The position numbers and the translations under genes are program-made. From Sphingobacterium alkalisoli (GTDB taxonomy: Bacteria; Bacteroidota; Bacteroidia; Sphingobacteriales; Sphingobacteriaceae), in assembly GCF_005049105.1 (NCBI RefSeq), contig NZ_SUKA01000001.1, forward strand, positions 992,001-1,056,000: 64,000 bases of DNA, in the 5' to 3' direction. Below are positions 33,983 to 44,700 of this stretch, piece after piece. Every line of letters starts with the position of its first letter. The first letter of the stretch is position 1. Below the pieces are notes generated by a model. That model ran no database searches, was not told the origin of the DNA, and saw only the letters and a program-made list of their open reading frames with translations.

Positions 33983-35203
33983 ATGAAAAGGGTTAATTAT
34001 TTATACAAAACATGGGCGTTGTTTTTTGTCGCCTTTTGCATACTGTCCTGCTCGTACGAGATCGAGGATATCGAAAAGGTGGAAGAACGTCTGGAACTGG
34101 AGGCTTCATCTGCAGACATTACTTTGGATGAAGAGCATCTCGCAGACAATATTTTAACCTTCACCTGGGTAGAGGCTAGACCGCAATCAGATGATCATCT
34201 GGTCTCATACACCACGAAATTGGATGTGGTTGGTAACAATTTCGGATCGTCTACCGCTATTATGAACTATGAAGACGAAGGTGTATACAGTAGAAGTTTT
34301 ACATCAGAGCAGCTGCAGAACTGGGCAAACGAAAAATGGGGTGTCCCCACGAACAGATCTTTTACCGTGGAGTTTCGGATTACCGCCCAATGGGGTGGAG
34401 GTGCTACTTTTGAAGCACCTGAAGTTCGTACAGTGCGCGTTAATGTACAACCTATCCGAACCGTGGTATTCGACGCAGACAAGGTGTTCCTAGACGGTAC
34501 TGCTGTAACGGGAATGAGCCGTGTTGAGATGAGTAAAACCGTGGAAAACGAAAACCAATATGCATACCTTCTTGATCTGGAAGCCGGAGAGCTACAAATT
34601 CCCGTAGAATTTGACGGCGCAACCAATTATATCAGTCCTGCGGATGGAAATGACAACTTACAGGATGGGGTGCCGGTAAGTGTAAAAATGCGGGAAACTC
34701 CTGCTTCCTGGAAGATTGAAACGCCAGGTCAATACCGGGTAGTTGTCAATATGCAAAAGGCGACCGTTACGATCTACTCCCCTGCACAGGCCCTTATTCC
34801 TAAGAGTGTTGTTTGGAATAGTGGTAACGGGGAAATAACAACCGAGGTTACGGATCTATGGATGCATGGCGCGATCAACGGTTGGGGAACTCCTATTAAG
34901 ATGGACTGTACAGTAAGTTTGGCCGATCCGCAGGTGCTGGTGTATACAGGCGGCCGGACGGGTAAAGCAAAATTTATCGTCTATGGAGGAAGTGATAATG
35001 ACAAGAATCTTGCCTACGCATTTTGCTCGCCATTAACATCAGCAGGCCTGAGACAAGATATAACGCTTACACTAGGGAAATTAGCTGATATATCCGGCGG
35101 CTCCTCGGGCGAACACAGGAACTCGTATATCACGATCCCAGCCGGGACGAACTTTCTTGTGCTCGACCTGCGAAATATGACTATTATCGCTGAGAAGCGA
35201 TAA
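33983..35203 (+). CDS. SusE/SusF-like surface glycan-binding lipoprotein
   Basis: A 406-residue lipoprotein with lipobox CILSC. The N-terminal SusE-like domain at about 45-155 has the family pattern LTFTWVEARP...YTTKLDVVGNNF. A middle beta domain and a C-terminal region (about 275-400) with LWMHGAINGWGTPIKMD and KAKFIVYGG resemble the starch-binding-type modules of SusE/F proteins. It would hold polysaccharide at the cell surface without catalysis. It follows SusD by 39 nt, and the DUF4832 gene follows directly. Confidence 0.85.
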   Translation: MKRVNYLYKTWALFFVAFCILSCSYEIEDIEKVEERLELEASSADITLDEEHLADNILTFTWVEARPQSDDHLVSYTTKLDVVGNNFGSSTAIMNYEDEGVYSRSFTSEQLQNWANEKWGVPTNRSFTVEFRITAQWGGGATFEAPEVRTVRVNVQPIRTVVFDADKVFLDGTAVTGMSRVEMSKTVENENQYAYLLDLEAGELQIPVEFDGATNYISPADGNDNLQDGVPVSVKMRETPASWKIETPGQYRVVVNMQKATVTIYSPAQALIPKSVVWNSGNGEITTEVTDLWMHGAINGWGTPIKMDCTVSLADPQVLVYTGGRTGKAKFIVYGGSDNDKNLAYAFCSPLTSAGLRQDITLTLGKLADISGGSSGEHRNSYITIPAGTNFLVLDLRNMTIIAEKR

Positions 35204-35243
35204 TATGAGAAGAAAAAATGGTAATGAAAACAAATTTATCGTA

Positions 35244-36815
35244 ATGAGAAAACTAAATTATACATCAATGATCAGGTTAGCCGTGCTGATCTGCGTTTGC
35301 CTCCAGTCATTAGCTTGCTCTTCTAAAGATCTGGATAGTGATGAGGGGGGGATTAACAATGGTAATACCTTGGTAAAGCCTAAATATAACAGGAGCTCGG
35401 TGTTGCGCAATCCTTTAAACGGCTGGGTTATGTATGCAGCCCGAACAGCAGAGCCCACGTATTGGGATCAGGAATACTATGTTCCCGATTTAGGAAAACG
35501 GGTAAAAGCAATTGATTATGCTTCGGCCTGTTACCTACGGACGAGTTGGTCCTCACTCAATCCGGCCGATGGCGTTTACGCTTGGCGGGATCCAAGCACA
35601 CAGATTGCGAGACTGATTAACGGTGCTAAAGAACGGGGAGTGCCCATTGCATTGCGCATCGTGGTCGATGGCCGCGATCAAGGAATGAATACACCTCAGT
35701 TTGTATTCGATGCAGGAGCAGCCTCCTATCTGGAGAATCCTTCCTATCCAACCCGTGTGACACCACTACCTCAGGATCCTATCTTTAGGCAATACTACGC
35801 CAAATTTATTGAGGCCCTAGCTGAAGATTTCAACGACCCTGATCACGTATCGTTTATCGATGCCTATGGTTTTGGAAAATGGGGCGAAGCGCATAATGTC
35901 ATATACGAAGATCCCAACACGTCTACCGGGGCTAATACGGAAGCTCTCAAAGAGGAGTTGATCGATTGGGTTTCCGATCTATACACCAGAACCTTCACCA
36001 AGATACCGTTGGTAATCAACTACCATCGTCTAATCGGTCATCCACAAAGTTGGGGTTCTCCGAATCCGAATAGTGATAAGCTATTGGCCAAGATGATCAA
36101 CAAGGGGTATAGCCTCAGGCAAGATGCGTTCGGTATGACGGACTACTATCAAGGTTGGGAAAAGCAGTTTGCTAAATCGTGGAATTACAAGCGCCCAATC
36201 CTGATGGAGGGGGGATGGATTACCTCCGGAACACATCGGTATTGGACGGATCCGAGTGGCCGCTATAGGGAAGGTCATCCCGAAGATGTAAGGCAGGGGG
36301 AATTCGACGATTCGGCAGAAGCCTGCGTCAATATGATGGACTTCCGATCTGGAGATACGGATTCCTGGTTCGAAAAATCCTTTAGTCTAGTACAACGTTT
36401 TATCTCTGAAGGCGGTTATCGACTGTATCCTGATCGGGTATATTTACCAGAGAAAATCAAGAGCGGAGCGGAGACCACTATCACGCATCGTTGGAGAAAT
36501 ATGGGCTGGGGATATTGTCCCAATAACATTCCGCAATGGAATTATAAATATAAAGTCGCTTTTGCACTATTGGATGCCCAGGACAATGTGAAGAAAATTT
36601 TTCTGGATACAGACAGCGAACCTTCCGAATGGTTAAAAGACAATCCTGTTTCATATAACTTTAAAACCAAGGTAGACTTGCCTGCAGGCGCTTATTCTTG
36701 GGCTGTAGCCATTGTGGATACAGCCAAAGATAACCAACCGGGATTAGAGCTCGCTATAAATGGTGATGTTACGAGCGCAGGTTGGACAAAGCTCCTCGAT
36801 GTGCAGGTGCAATAG
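35244..36815 (+). CDS. DUF4832-containing lipoprotein, putative glycan-active protein
   Basis: A 523-residue protein. The start at 35244 (MRKLNYTSMIRLAVLICVCLQSLACSSKD) gives a proper lipoprotein signal; a longer frame from 35205 adds 13 residues. The N-terminal domain has a (beta/alpha)8-like pattern with VLRNPLNGWVMYA, DYASACYLRTSWSSLNPADGVYAW and IDAYGFGKWGEAHN. The C-terminal region (about 410-520, ITHRWRNMGWGYCPNN) matches the DUF4832 beta domain. The TIM-barrel-like part resembles GH42/GH-A proteins, with acidic residues at GKWGEAH and ILMEGGW that could be catalytic (inference). It is cotranscribed in the PUL. Confidence 0.75.
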   Translation: MRKLNYTSMIRLAVLICVCLQSLACSSKDLDSDEGGINNGNTLVKPKYNRSSVLRNPLNGWVMYAARTAEPTYWDQEYYVPDLGKRVKAIDYASACYLRTSWSSLNPADGVYAWRDPSTQIARLINGAKERGVPIALRIVVDGRDQGMNTPQFVFDAGAASYLENPSYPTRVTPLPQDPIFRQYYAKFIEALAEDFNDPDHVSFIDAYGFGKWGEAHNVIYEDPNTSTGANTEALKEELIDWVSDLYTRTFTKIPLVINYHRLIGHPQSWGSPNPNSDKLLAKMINKGYSLRQDAFGMTDYYQGWEKQFAKSWNYKRPILMEGGWITSGTHRYWTDPSGRYREGHPEDVRQGEFDDSAEACVNMMDFRSGDTDSWFEKSFSLVQRFISEGGYRLYPDRVYLPEKIKSGAETTITHRWRNMGWGYCPNNIPQWNYKYKVAFALLDAQDNVKKIFLDTDSEPSEWLKDNPVSYNFKTKVDLPAGAYSWAVAIVDTAKDNQPGLELAINGDVTSAGWTKLLDVQVQ

Positions 36816-36909
36816 TGCTCTTTTAGAAACTTTATAGATTTTAGTTGCCACTGCGTTTCGTTAGTTGAAGCGAGGGCCGTGGCAACCTTTTGTGAAAATA
36901 TTAGCTCAG

Positions 36910-38151
36910 ATGAAAAAAAAGACCTTCAGTCTATCAAAGACGATCGTGGTTACTTTATCAAGATCCCTAATTTGGTTTATAGCAAGCTTCGCATTGATCG
37001 CTTGTACCAATACATCGAAGACCAGCGATAATTACGCATTCGCGTCAACCATCAATAGTGCCCTGATTTTTGCAGAAAAGCAATCCTTGCTAATGGCCGA
37101 AAAATATAAGGATCAGGAGGGGAAATTGCCACAGACGTATGCAAACGGCAATGATGTGTCTTCTGATTCGCGTTGGTGGTGTAGTGGTTTTTTCCCTGGC
37201 TCATTGTGGTATATCTACGAAAACAGCCTAAATCCAGATGTATTGAAATATGCACAGCTATACACAGACCGGATAGAGCGGGAGAAATATACCACCGACA
37301 ATCACGATGTAGGTTTTATGATTTACTGCAGTTTTGGTAACGGTTATCGGTTGACAAAAAATAGGCATTACGAAGAAGTGATGCTTACCGCTGCCAAATC
37401 GCTAAGTACACGTTATCGTCCAAAAGTGGGATTGATTCGATCTTGGGATCATAATACAGAACAATGGCAGTATCCTGTTATCATTGATAATATTATGAAT
37501 TTGGAGCTGCTGCTCTGGGCAGCAGAATACTCAGGCGATACGAGCTTTAAAGCGATCGCATTATCCCATGCCGATAAAACGATGCAACATCATTTCCGCC
37601 CCGATTACAGTTCCTATCATGTCGTATCGTACGATACAATTACAGGTATCCCGCATTTGAGGCAAACGCATCAGGGCTTCTCGGACGAATCGTCGTGGAG
37701 CAGAGGTCAGGCTTGGGGATTATACGGATATACCTATCTCTATAGGGAAACAAAAAATGAGCGTTATTTACAACAAGCGGTAGAAATTGCAAACTATTTG
37801 ATTAATCATCCGAATATGCCTGAGGATTATATTCCCTATTGGGATTACAACAGTCCGGATATCCCCGATACCTATCGCGATGTATCGGCTGCGGCTATCA
37901 TGGCATCCGCCTTAGTCGAATTGAGCGAATATGCCGAGAAAGATCGTGCTCAAAAATATAGACAGGTTGTAGAAACTCAGATTAAGACATTGGCTTCTTC
38001 CACCTACACGGCTAATCTAGGCGAAAACGGTTGTTTTATTTTAAAACATAGCGTCGGAGCATACCCGCTTAAATCCGAGGTTGATGTGCCGCTTACTTAT
38101 GCAGACTATTATTATCTGGAAGCTTTAACTCGACTTAAGAAAAGGATTTAA
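36910..38151 (+). CDS. GH88 unsaturated glucuronyl hydrolase
   Basis: A 413-residue lipoprotein. The start at 36910 (MKKKTFS) is chosen because it gives a standard signal with lipobox LIAC; the frame is open 15 codons further upstream. The (alpha/alpha)6-barrel landmarks of GH88 are present: WWCSGFFPGSLWYIYE, TTDNHDVGFMIYCSFGNGYRL with a candidate catalytic Asp, VIIDNIMNLELLLWAA with the second Asp, and HQGFSDESSWSRGQAWGLYGY. The enzymes remove 4,5-unsaturated uronic acids from the ends of oligosaccharides left by polysaccharide lyases. No lyase is in the window, so one must act elsewhere or the substrate differs. Confidence 0.92.
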   Translation: MKKKTFSLSKTIVVTLSRSLIWFIASFALIACTNTSKTSDNYAFASTINSALIFAEKQSLLMAEKYKDQEGKLPQTYANGNDVSSDSRWWCSGFFPGSLWYIYENSLNPDVLKYAQLYTDRIEREKYTTDNHDVGFMIYCSFGNGYRLTKNRHYEEVMLTAAKSLSTRYRPKVGLIRSWDHNTEQWQYPVIIDNIMNLELLLWAAEYSGDTSFKAIALSHADKTMQHHFRPDYSSYHVVSYDTITGIPHLRQTHQGFSDESSWSRGQAWGLYGYTYLYRETKNERYLQQAVEIANYLINHPNMPEDYIPYWDYNSPDIPDTYRDVSAAAIMASALVELSEYAEKDRAQKYRQVVETQIKTLASSTYTANLGENGCFILKHSVGAYPLKSEVDVPLTYADYYYLEALTRLKKRI

Positions 38152-38177
38152 AACGTAATTGAATACAGAGATACCAA

Positions 38178-40916
38178 ATGAATTATAAGATGCAGAAACA
38201 CTTGATGAGCATACTACTGATGCTATTATCTTTACAGATTAGTTCCCTACAAGCACAAACTACCGAACTTGATTTGTCAGGTACGTGGGGCTTCCAGACG
38301 GACCTGATGGATTTTCGGCGAGGATCTCTTTCTCCACGCTATAACCACGCTTTACCGGAAAACATCGAACTACCCGGCATAACCGACGACTACCAAATCG
38401 GCTATAAATCACCATACCGTCATATCGATCGTCTTACCCGAAAATATGAGTATATGGGGCCAGCATGGTATCAACGTGATATCGAAATTCCCGCAACCTG
38501 GAAAGGCAAACAAATATTTGTGTATTTTGAACGTACGCACTGGCTTAGTTCCGTCTATGTCGACACAAAAGAGGTTAGTAAAATAGATTATGTAAGTGTG
38601 CCTCATAACCACGACTTGACAAAATTTGTCCGTCCGGGGAAAATACACCGTATAACCGTATGTATTGACAATAGGTTTCAGTACAATACACACAAGTGGA
38701 ATCATGCCCATACAGAGTTTACGCAAATCAACTGGAATGGTATATTGGGAGAAATGAAACTGATGGCTATCGACCCGGTCTATATCGATGATATGCAAGT
38801 TTATCCTAACATAGCGGATAATACCATACGAGTTAGACTACAGTTAAACAATACACTCAAAAAAGAGGTAAATGGCGATGCTACCTTTATGATTGCAGGA
38901 ACGGATTACCGTCTCGAACATAAAGTGTCTGTTGCGAGCAACGACTCGGTTACTTTTGTGGAAGCGACGATCGCGCTGGGAGATAAGATAAAACGTTGGG
39001 ATGAATTCAATCCGAATGTCTACGAAATCACGTGTACATTAAATACATCCAATGATAAAGCAAGCTATCAGCATACCAAATCGGCCACATTTGGTATGCG
39101 GGAGGTGAAACAAGGTAAGAACCACGTGCTGGTCAACAACCGTCCCGTCCATTTAAGAGGTAATGTAGAAAACGCTGTTTTTCCCGCTACCGGCTACGCC
39201 CCTTTAGACGATGCATCTTGGGAGCGCATCATGGTATTAATGAAAGATTACGGTCTTAACCACCTTCGTTTCCATTCCTGGTGTCCCCCAAAGGCAGCTT
39301 TCCGTATGGCGGACAAGTACGGGATTTATTTTGAGGTAGAAATGCCCATGTGGGGCAAGGATGCCGAACCAGATGAAGCCCGGTACGATTTCTTCCGCCG
39401 AGAGATCAAGGGTATCTTAAAAGAATATGGTAATCATCCTTCCTTCATACTGTACTGTAACGGGAATGAGATTACAGGCAACTTTGACTTCATTGAAGAG
39501 TTGACGGCCGAAGGAAGGGAATTTGATTCCCGCCATTTATACAGTGGGTCTACAGCCAGAACACGTGTAAAATCCGATCAATATTATGTATCGCAACAAA
39601 CGAATAAGGGACCTGTAAAGGTTTATGAGGGTTTACCCAATACAGACTGGGATAGAAATACCGAGTCGGATGTCGATGTACCCGTGATATCACATGAATC
39701 GGGACAACGTTGCGTATATCCCAATTTTGAAGAAATAAAAAAATATGCAAATAGTCCGGTAGAGGCCCGCAATTTTGAAGTGTTTAGGGAAATGTTGGAT
39801 GACAATGGTATGCTCGACCAAGCGCATGATTTTTTCCGCGCTTCAGGTGCATTGACTGTATTGGAATACAAGGCTGTTATAGAGGCATTGCTTCGTTCCT
39901 CCAAATCGGCAGGATTTCAACTGCTATCTATCAATGACTTTCCAGGGCAGGGATATGCACCAGTAGGGATACTCGACCCTTTCTGGGATTCCAAGGGGCT
40001 GATAACACCTGAAAAATTCAGAGAGTTCTGTGCACCTACCGTCGCATTGTTACGCTATGAAAAAAGTGCTTATTTCAAAAATGAAACTTTTACAGCTGAG
40101 GCTGAAGTGTATAATTTTAGTAGTTCGGCGATTAAAAACGCGAAATTGAAGTGGCGGTTGACCGACGATCAGGGGAAGGTTTTAAAAAAAGGAAATCTTA
40201 AAACCCAAACTATTGCGAATGAGGATGTGTCGTCAATAGGTAGATTTTCCATACCATTGACGCATATTACTTTGGACCAGACCCAAAAGCTCACGGTACA
40301 CCTATCGGTTAATGATACGATTAATAACAGCTGGAATATATGGGTGTATCCCGAGCACCGATCGCTTATGCAATCTACGGATCAGGTGTTGTACACAACG
40401 GTATATGATGAGGCTGCAAAACAACAGCTTGCACAAGGTAAAACCGTGGTTTTATACCCATTACCGAATACTGTAAAAGGTAGGAAGTCTGTATTCCACA
40501 ACCATTTCTGGAACCCGATCATGTTTGCCTGGCCGCCCATGACGATAGGTTGTTTGATACATCATGAAAAACCGGTATTCCATGACTTTACGACCTCTTA
40601 CCATACGGACTGGCAGTGGTGGGATATTTTGAACGACGCCAAGGTCATCGAAATGAGTGAGGCACCGCCTGCGCTTCGGCCTTTTATACAGGTGATCGAT
40701 AGTTACGACAACAACAAAAAATTAGGAATTGGATTTGAAGCTAAAGTCAATGGTGGAAAATTACTGGTATTGGCTGTGGATACGAAAAAGGACCTGGACA
40801 AACGTCCGGCTACACAGCAATTATTATACAGTATCGATAAGTATGTTAAGGGGGATGAATTTCATCCGCAAATAATTGTTGAGGAGTCGTTTATAAAGTC
40901 ATTTTTAACAGAATAG
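38178..40916 (+). CDS. GH2-family exo-glycosidase
   Basis: A 912-residue exported protein with a signal peptide ending LQAQ. The order is a sugar-binding jelly roll (28-200: LSGTWGFQTD, YQRDIEIPATWKGKQIFVYFERTHW), an immunoglobulin-like domain (205-315), then the TIM barrel (320-640) with NHLRFHSWCPPKAAFRMADKYG. The acid/base is Glu431 (CNGNEITG) and the probable nucleophile is Glu507 (VISHESGQ). A C-terminal beta extension continues to 912. GH2 enzymes cleave terminal beta-galactosides, beta-glucuronides, beta-mannosides or similar; the exact sugar cannot be decided. It is paired with GH88 27 nt upstream. Confidence 0.88.
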   Translation: MNYKMQKHLMSILLMLLSLQISSLQAQTTELDLSGTWGFQTDLMDFRRGSLSPRYNHALPENIELPGITDDYQIGYKSPYRHIDRLTRKYEYMGPAWYQRDIEIPATWKGKQIFVYFERTHWLSSVYVDTKEVSKIDYVSVPHNHDLTKFVRPGKIHRITVCIDNRFQYNTHKWNHAHTEFTQINWNGILGEMKLMAIDPVYIDDMQVYPNIADNTIRVRLQLNNTLKKEVNGDATFMIAGTDYRLEHKVSVASNDSVTFVEATIALGDKIKRWDEFNPNVYEITCTLNTSNDKASYQHTKSATFGMREVKQGKNHVLVNNRPVHLRGNVENAVFPATGYAPLDDASWERIMVLMKDYGLNHLRFHSWCPPKAAFRMADKYGIYFEVEMPMWGKDAEPDEARYDFFRREIKGILKEYGNHPSFILYCNGNEITGNFDFIEELTAEGREFDSRHLYSGSTARTRVKSDQYYVSQQTNKGPVKVYEGLPNTDWDRNTESDVDVPVISHESGQRCVYPNFEEIKKYANSPVEARNFEVFREMLDDNGMLDQAHDFFRASGALTVLEYKAVIEALLRSSKSAGFQLLSINDFPGQGYAPVGILDPFWDSKGLITPEKFREFCAPTVALLRYEKSAYFKNETFTAEAEVYNFSSSAIKNAKLKWRLTDDQGKVLKKGNLKTQTIANEDVSSIGRFSIPLTHITLDQTQKLTVHLSVNDTINNSWNIWVYPEHRSLMQSTDQVLYTTVYDEAAKQQLAQGKTVVLYPLPNTVKGRKSVFHNHFWNPIMFAWPPMTIGCLIHHEKPVFHDFTTSYHTDWQWWDILNDAKVIEMSEAPPALRPFIQVIDSYDNNKKLGIGFEAKVNGGKLLVLAVDTKKDLDKRPATQQLLYSIDKYVKGDEFHPQIIVEESFIKSFLTE

Positions 40917-40923
40917 GAAAAAG

Positions 40924-41691
40924 ATGATAAGAATAGTGGCCATTGGCCTGCTCCTGACTTTTTCTACAGCGGTTGTCGGTCAGGAAATTGAGCTGGATAG
41001 AGGAGCTCCGCTAGCGCAAGTCTATCTGGAGGCGGTGATGTCCCAATCCTTGCTTCCGATGAATGACCTAGGCGTAGAGTTTGGTTATGTATTATATAAA
41101 GCTAAGATCACGGCGGAGTCGGAAAGCGCAACACTTGAACTCGACAATGTTCGGGACTATGCTGTTGTCTATATCGATGGAAAATTGCAGGGAACGCTGG
41201 CCGATAACAGGAAAAAGATACAGCTTGACAACTTATCTGGCACGCATGAACTGCAATTGTATGTAGAAAATATAGGAAGAATAACATATGGCCCGGAAAT
41301 CCTGGATAATTCGAAAGGGATATTTGGAGAGGTACTGCTGGATGGTGAAGATGTAGAAAATTGGACAATGATACCATTGAATATACGAAATTATACGCTA
41401 ACGGATTTGATTTTTACTAATCGAGCGAAGGGGCAGACCCCAGGTTTTTATAAGGGAATATTTAATGTCGATGCAGTGGAAAATAGGTATCTTGACATCT
41501 CTGGATGGGGGATGGGAGAAGTATGGATCAATAATACCTACGTGGGGTCATATTGGGAACAAGAAAAACAACAGTCTATACTAATTCAATCGGATGTTCT
41601 GATATTAGGGAAAAATGAAATTGTTGTTTTTGAGTTGAAGAATAGTCAGCAAGAAACCATGAGCTTATCGGAAAGCCCTGTTTTCAGGTAA
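40924..41691 (+). CDS. GH35-type C-terminal jelly-roll protein lacking the catalytic barrel
   Basis: A 255-residue exported protein (signal peptide ending VVGQ). Directly after the signal comes GYVLYKAKITAESESATLELDNVRDYAVVYIDGKLQGTL (split here from its context), then HELQLYVENIGRITYGP, a KGIFGEVLLDG stretch and GWGMGEVWINN. These are the beta-sandwich domains that follow the TIM barrel in GH35 beta-galactosidases. The catalytic barrel of about 320 residues is absent, and no remnant lies upstream, since the GH2 gene ends 7 nt before. The protein has its own signal peptide and looks intact. A stand-alone galactose-type binding protein or helper to the GH2 enzyme is the best inference. Confidence 0.75.
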   Translation: MIRIVAIGLLLTFSTAVVGQEIELDRGAPLAQVYLEAVMSQSLLPMNDLGVEFGYVLYKAKITAESESATLELDNVRDYAVVYIDGKLQGTLADNRKKIQLDNLSGTHELQLYVENIGRITYGPEILDNSKGIFGEVLLDGEDVENWTMIPLNIRNYTLTDLIFTNRAKGQTPGFYKGIFNVDAVENRYLDISGWGMGEVWINNTYVGSYWEQEKQQSILIQSDVLILGKNEIVVFELKNSQQETMSLSESPVFR

Positions 41692-41761
41692 GAAAGTGTT
41701 AGGTTAAATAATTTTTATATAGTACATTGGCGTATAAACCTGGTGAAGCGTTCCGTATAAA

Positions 41762-44700
41762 ATGAGAAAATACAGTTTATTATTTTATTTTTTTATTTCT
41801 ATTGTACAATGTGTTGTCGCTATTGATACGTCGCGATATCGGTTTCATGTGATGCCCGAAACATCTTATTACGGTGGTATACAAAGTATTACAAAGGACA
41901 GTTTAGGGAGGATGTGGTATACCGGTCCCGATGCGCTCTTCATGTACGATGGGAATAGCTTCTACCAATTGAATGACATGGTTTCTGCCATCTACCCGAA
42001 GGTGAAATGGGGATATGGCACGTTGATTACAGATAAAAAAGGCAAGCTGTTTCTGACGACAAATCATGGGTTGTTGGCGTTCGATTATGAACAATTTTCA
42101 TTTGATTTGCTTGTTCCCGGAAAAATGCGATCGGTATCACTACATGATGATAAACTATATATGTTGTCGGGAGATAGTATATTATGTTACGATCAAAAAA
42201 GCAAGAAGCTCGACGGTTTCCGACTGTCGACAGATAAGTTTATCAGCAATGTTATTAGTTTAGACGGTCGTCTTTATGTTTCCCAAGAAGGTCTTCTTTA
42301 TCAGGTCGATATGGCGAAACGTGGCTTAAAGCTGTTTGCGGATTTCGGATCAGCTGCAAATACAGTAAATGATGCCGTTGAATATCAGGGGCGGTACTAT
42401 TTTCTGACGCAACGCGGAGGTATTCATGTGACGGATGGCGCGGGCGCTGTCCAGCACCACGTTTCGGTAGCCTCTTCAGGAAACCTCTCTGCGTTGTCTA
42501 AAAAACTGTTTATCGATCAAACAGGTGTGATATGGGTAGCTACGCAAGTAGGTCTTTTTCTGTACGATCCGACCACTGAAAGCCGTAGCTTCCTTCGGTT
42601 GAATTTGAATGACGATTTTTCACCACCCAATAATTCAATCTGGACCATCCATGCCGACCCTGACCAGGGCGCGTGGATAGGTACCTACGGAGGTAAGATC
42701 GCTTATTGTTCTCTATATGATGCTCGAGTACGTTACTTTAACCCTAGTGCTGGTGGACTCAATCATCCGGTTGTTAGCGGCTTCCAAGAAGACCATTTGA
42801 GGAATATTTGGATCGGTACCGAGGGGGGAGGACTCAACTATTGGGACCGCACAAATGATTCATTCCGTCATTTTGTAGTATCGAAGTCAAACTCACCGAA
42901 TTCCAATATGATAAAACGATTAAAGTTCGATGCTGACAACAAAACATTGCTCATCTCTGCATTTAGTGGCGGAATGATGTCATACAATATGGATCAGAAT
43001 GTGTTCAACGATTTCCGCTTTTTCTTTCCGGGAAGCCAAGTGCCACTTACTATATATGATTTTGTGCAGGACGATCAAGGCTCATGGTGGATGTCGGATC
43101 CAGATAAGTCTTTTATATATAAGCGCACAAATCGACATATTGAAATGGTGAAGGTTCTTGGCGAAAATAACAACAAGCTGGATTTGGAAGTCGAAGCATT
43201 GTACATGGATAGGTACGACAACCTTCGTTTGGTTACGCATCAGGGATTATATGTGGTAGATCGCAATACGTTGAACGTGTTGAAACATTATGTTATTCAA
43301 GATGCGCCTTATTCTGCTAATTACCTATGCAGTTATCACGAAGCTTCCAACGGAGATTTATGGCTGGGGACGCTGGGAAGAGGTGTAAATGTTTTAAAAA
43401 AAGATGGTACCTACCTAAATTACAATGCTAATAATGGATTCCCAGCAAAGATGGTTTTTGGCATACTGGAGGATGACGTGTCCAAAAACATCTGGCTCAG
43501 TACGAGTGAGGGACTGTATTACTACGATCAGGAATTACAGGTGTTTGAAAAAGCACGATTTTATCAAGAGAATAATTGTGGATCCTTCTACATCCGTGCG
43601 GCTTTCAAGACACAACAGGGAGAAATGCTTTTTGGCGGAACAAATGGGTTCTTGCTTTTTGATCCCGCTTATTTAAACAAAAATCCCCAAAAGCCTCGGG
43701 TATTTTTTACAGGTTTCTTTGTCAACAACAGGCGAGTAACGGTTAATTCCAGTAATTCACCATTATCGAAAGACATTTCAAGCTTATCCAATCATAAGGA
43801 CGAAAAAATAATCCTTTCCAGTAAACAGTCTAATATAGAGATCAGGTTTTCGACAGATAGCTATTTAGCGGCAGATAAAAACCAATTCGCCTATCGCATG
43901 CGGGGGCTTGGCGACAAATGGTTGTCGATCAATACCAATCAAAAATCGGTACAATTCTTCAATCTGCCCAGCGGTGATTATACATTCGAAATAAAAGCAT
44001 CGAACAATGATGGTTTATGGGGCGACGAAATTTCCAGACTGTACCTACATGTAGATCCTCCGTTTTTTCTCTCTTGGTGGGCCTATTGTTCTTATGCCAT
44101 AGTTGCGTTTGCGCTGCTGTTTTTCATTATTCGTTACTATACGAATAAGAAGGTGTATAAGGAGCGATTGGCTCTACAGGTGTTGAAAGAGAAGAATATG
44201 AGGGAGCTGAATCAGGCACGTACCGATTTCTTTACCAACATTTCCCACGACCTGAAAACACCGCTCACTTTGGTGCTCCAGCCACTTAAGCAATTGAAAG
44301 AGAGCTTGGTGACGAATGATCATGCCATCGGCTATATGCAACATATAGAAAAGAATATATCCCGTATTCAGCGAATGATTAGTCAGTTGCTTCGTTTTAG
44401 GGAAATAGAAAGCCAGAAAATTACCCTAAATCCTCAGGTTGGCGATTTCATCAACTTCGTGCGAGATGTCTTCGGTTTATTTGAGTTGTACGCGTATAAA
44501 AAGGAAATAGAAACAAGTATAGCCACGTATAAGGATCATGTGTATGTGGCCTTCGATTACGACGTTGTTGAGAAAATTTTAACCAACTTGTTTTCGAACG
44601 CACTAAAATATACGCCTAATAAAGGCTATGTAGGTGTTCGTATCTATGAATCTACTGAAGAAGAATTGACCAAGTTGTCTCGAGATCCGGATGAGCGGGG

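Noticed and set aside
41750..41766. TTCCGTATAAAATGA at the HTCS start, resembling one half of the 21-bp operators
   Set aside because: A single imperfect unit overlapping the start codon, with no second unit in register.
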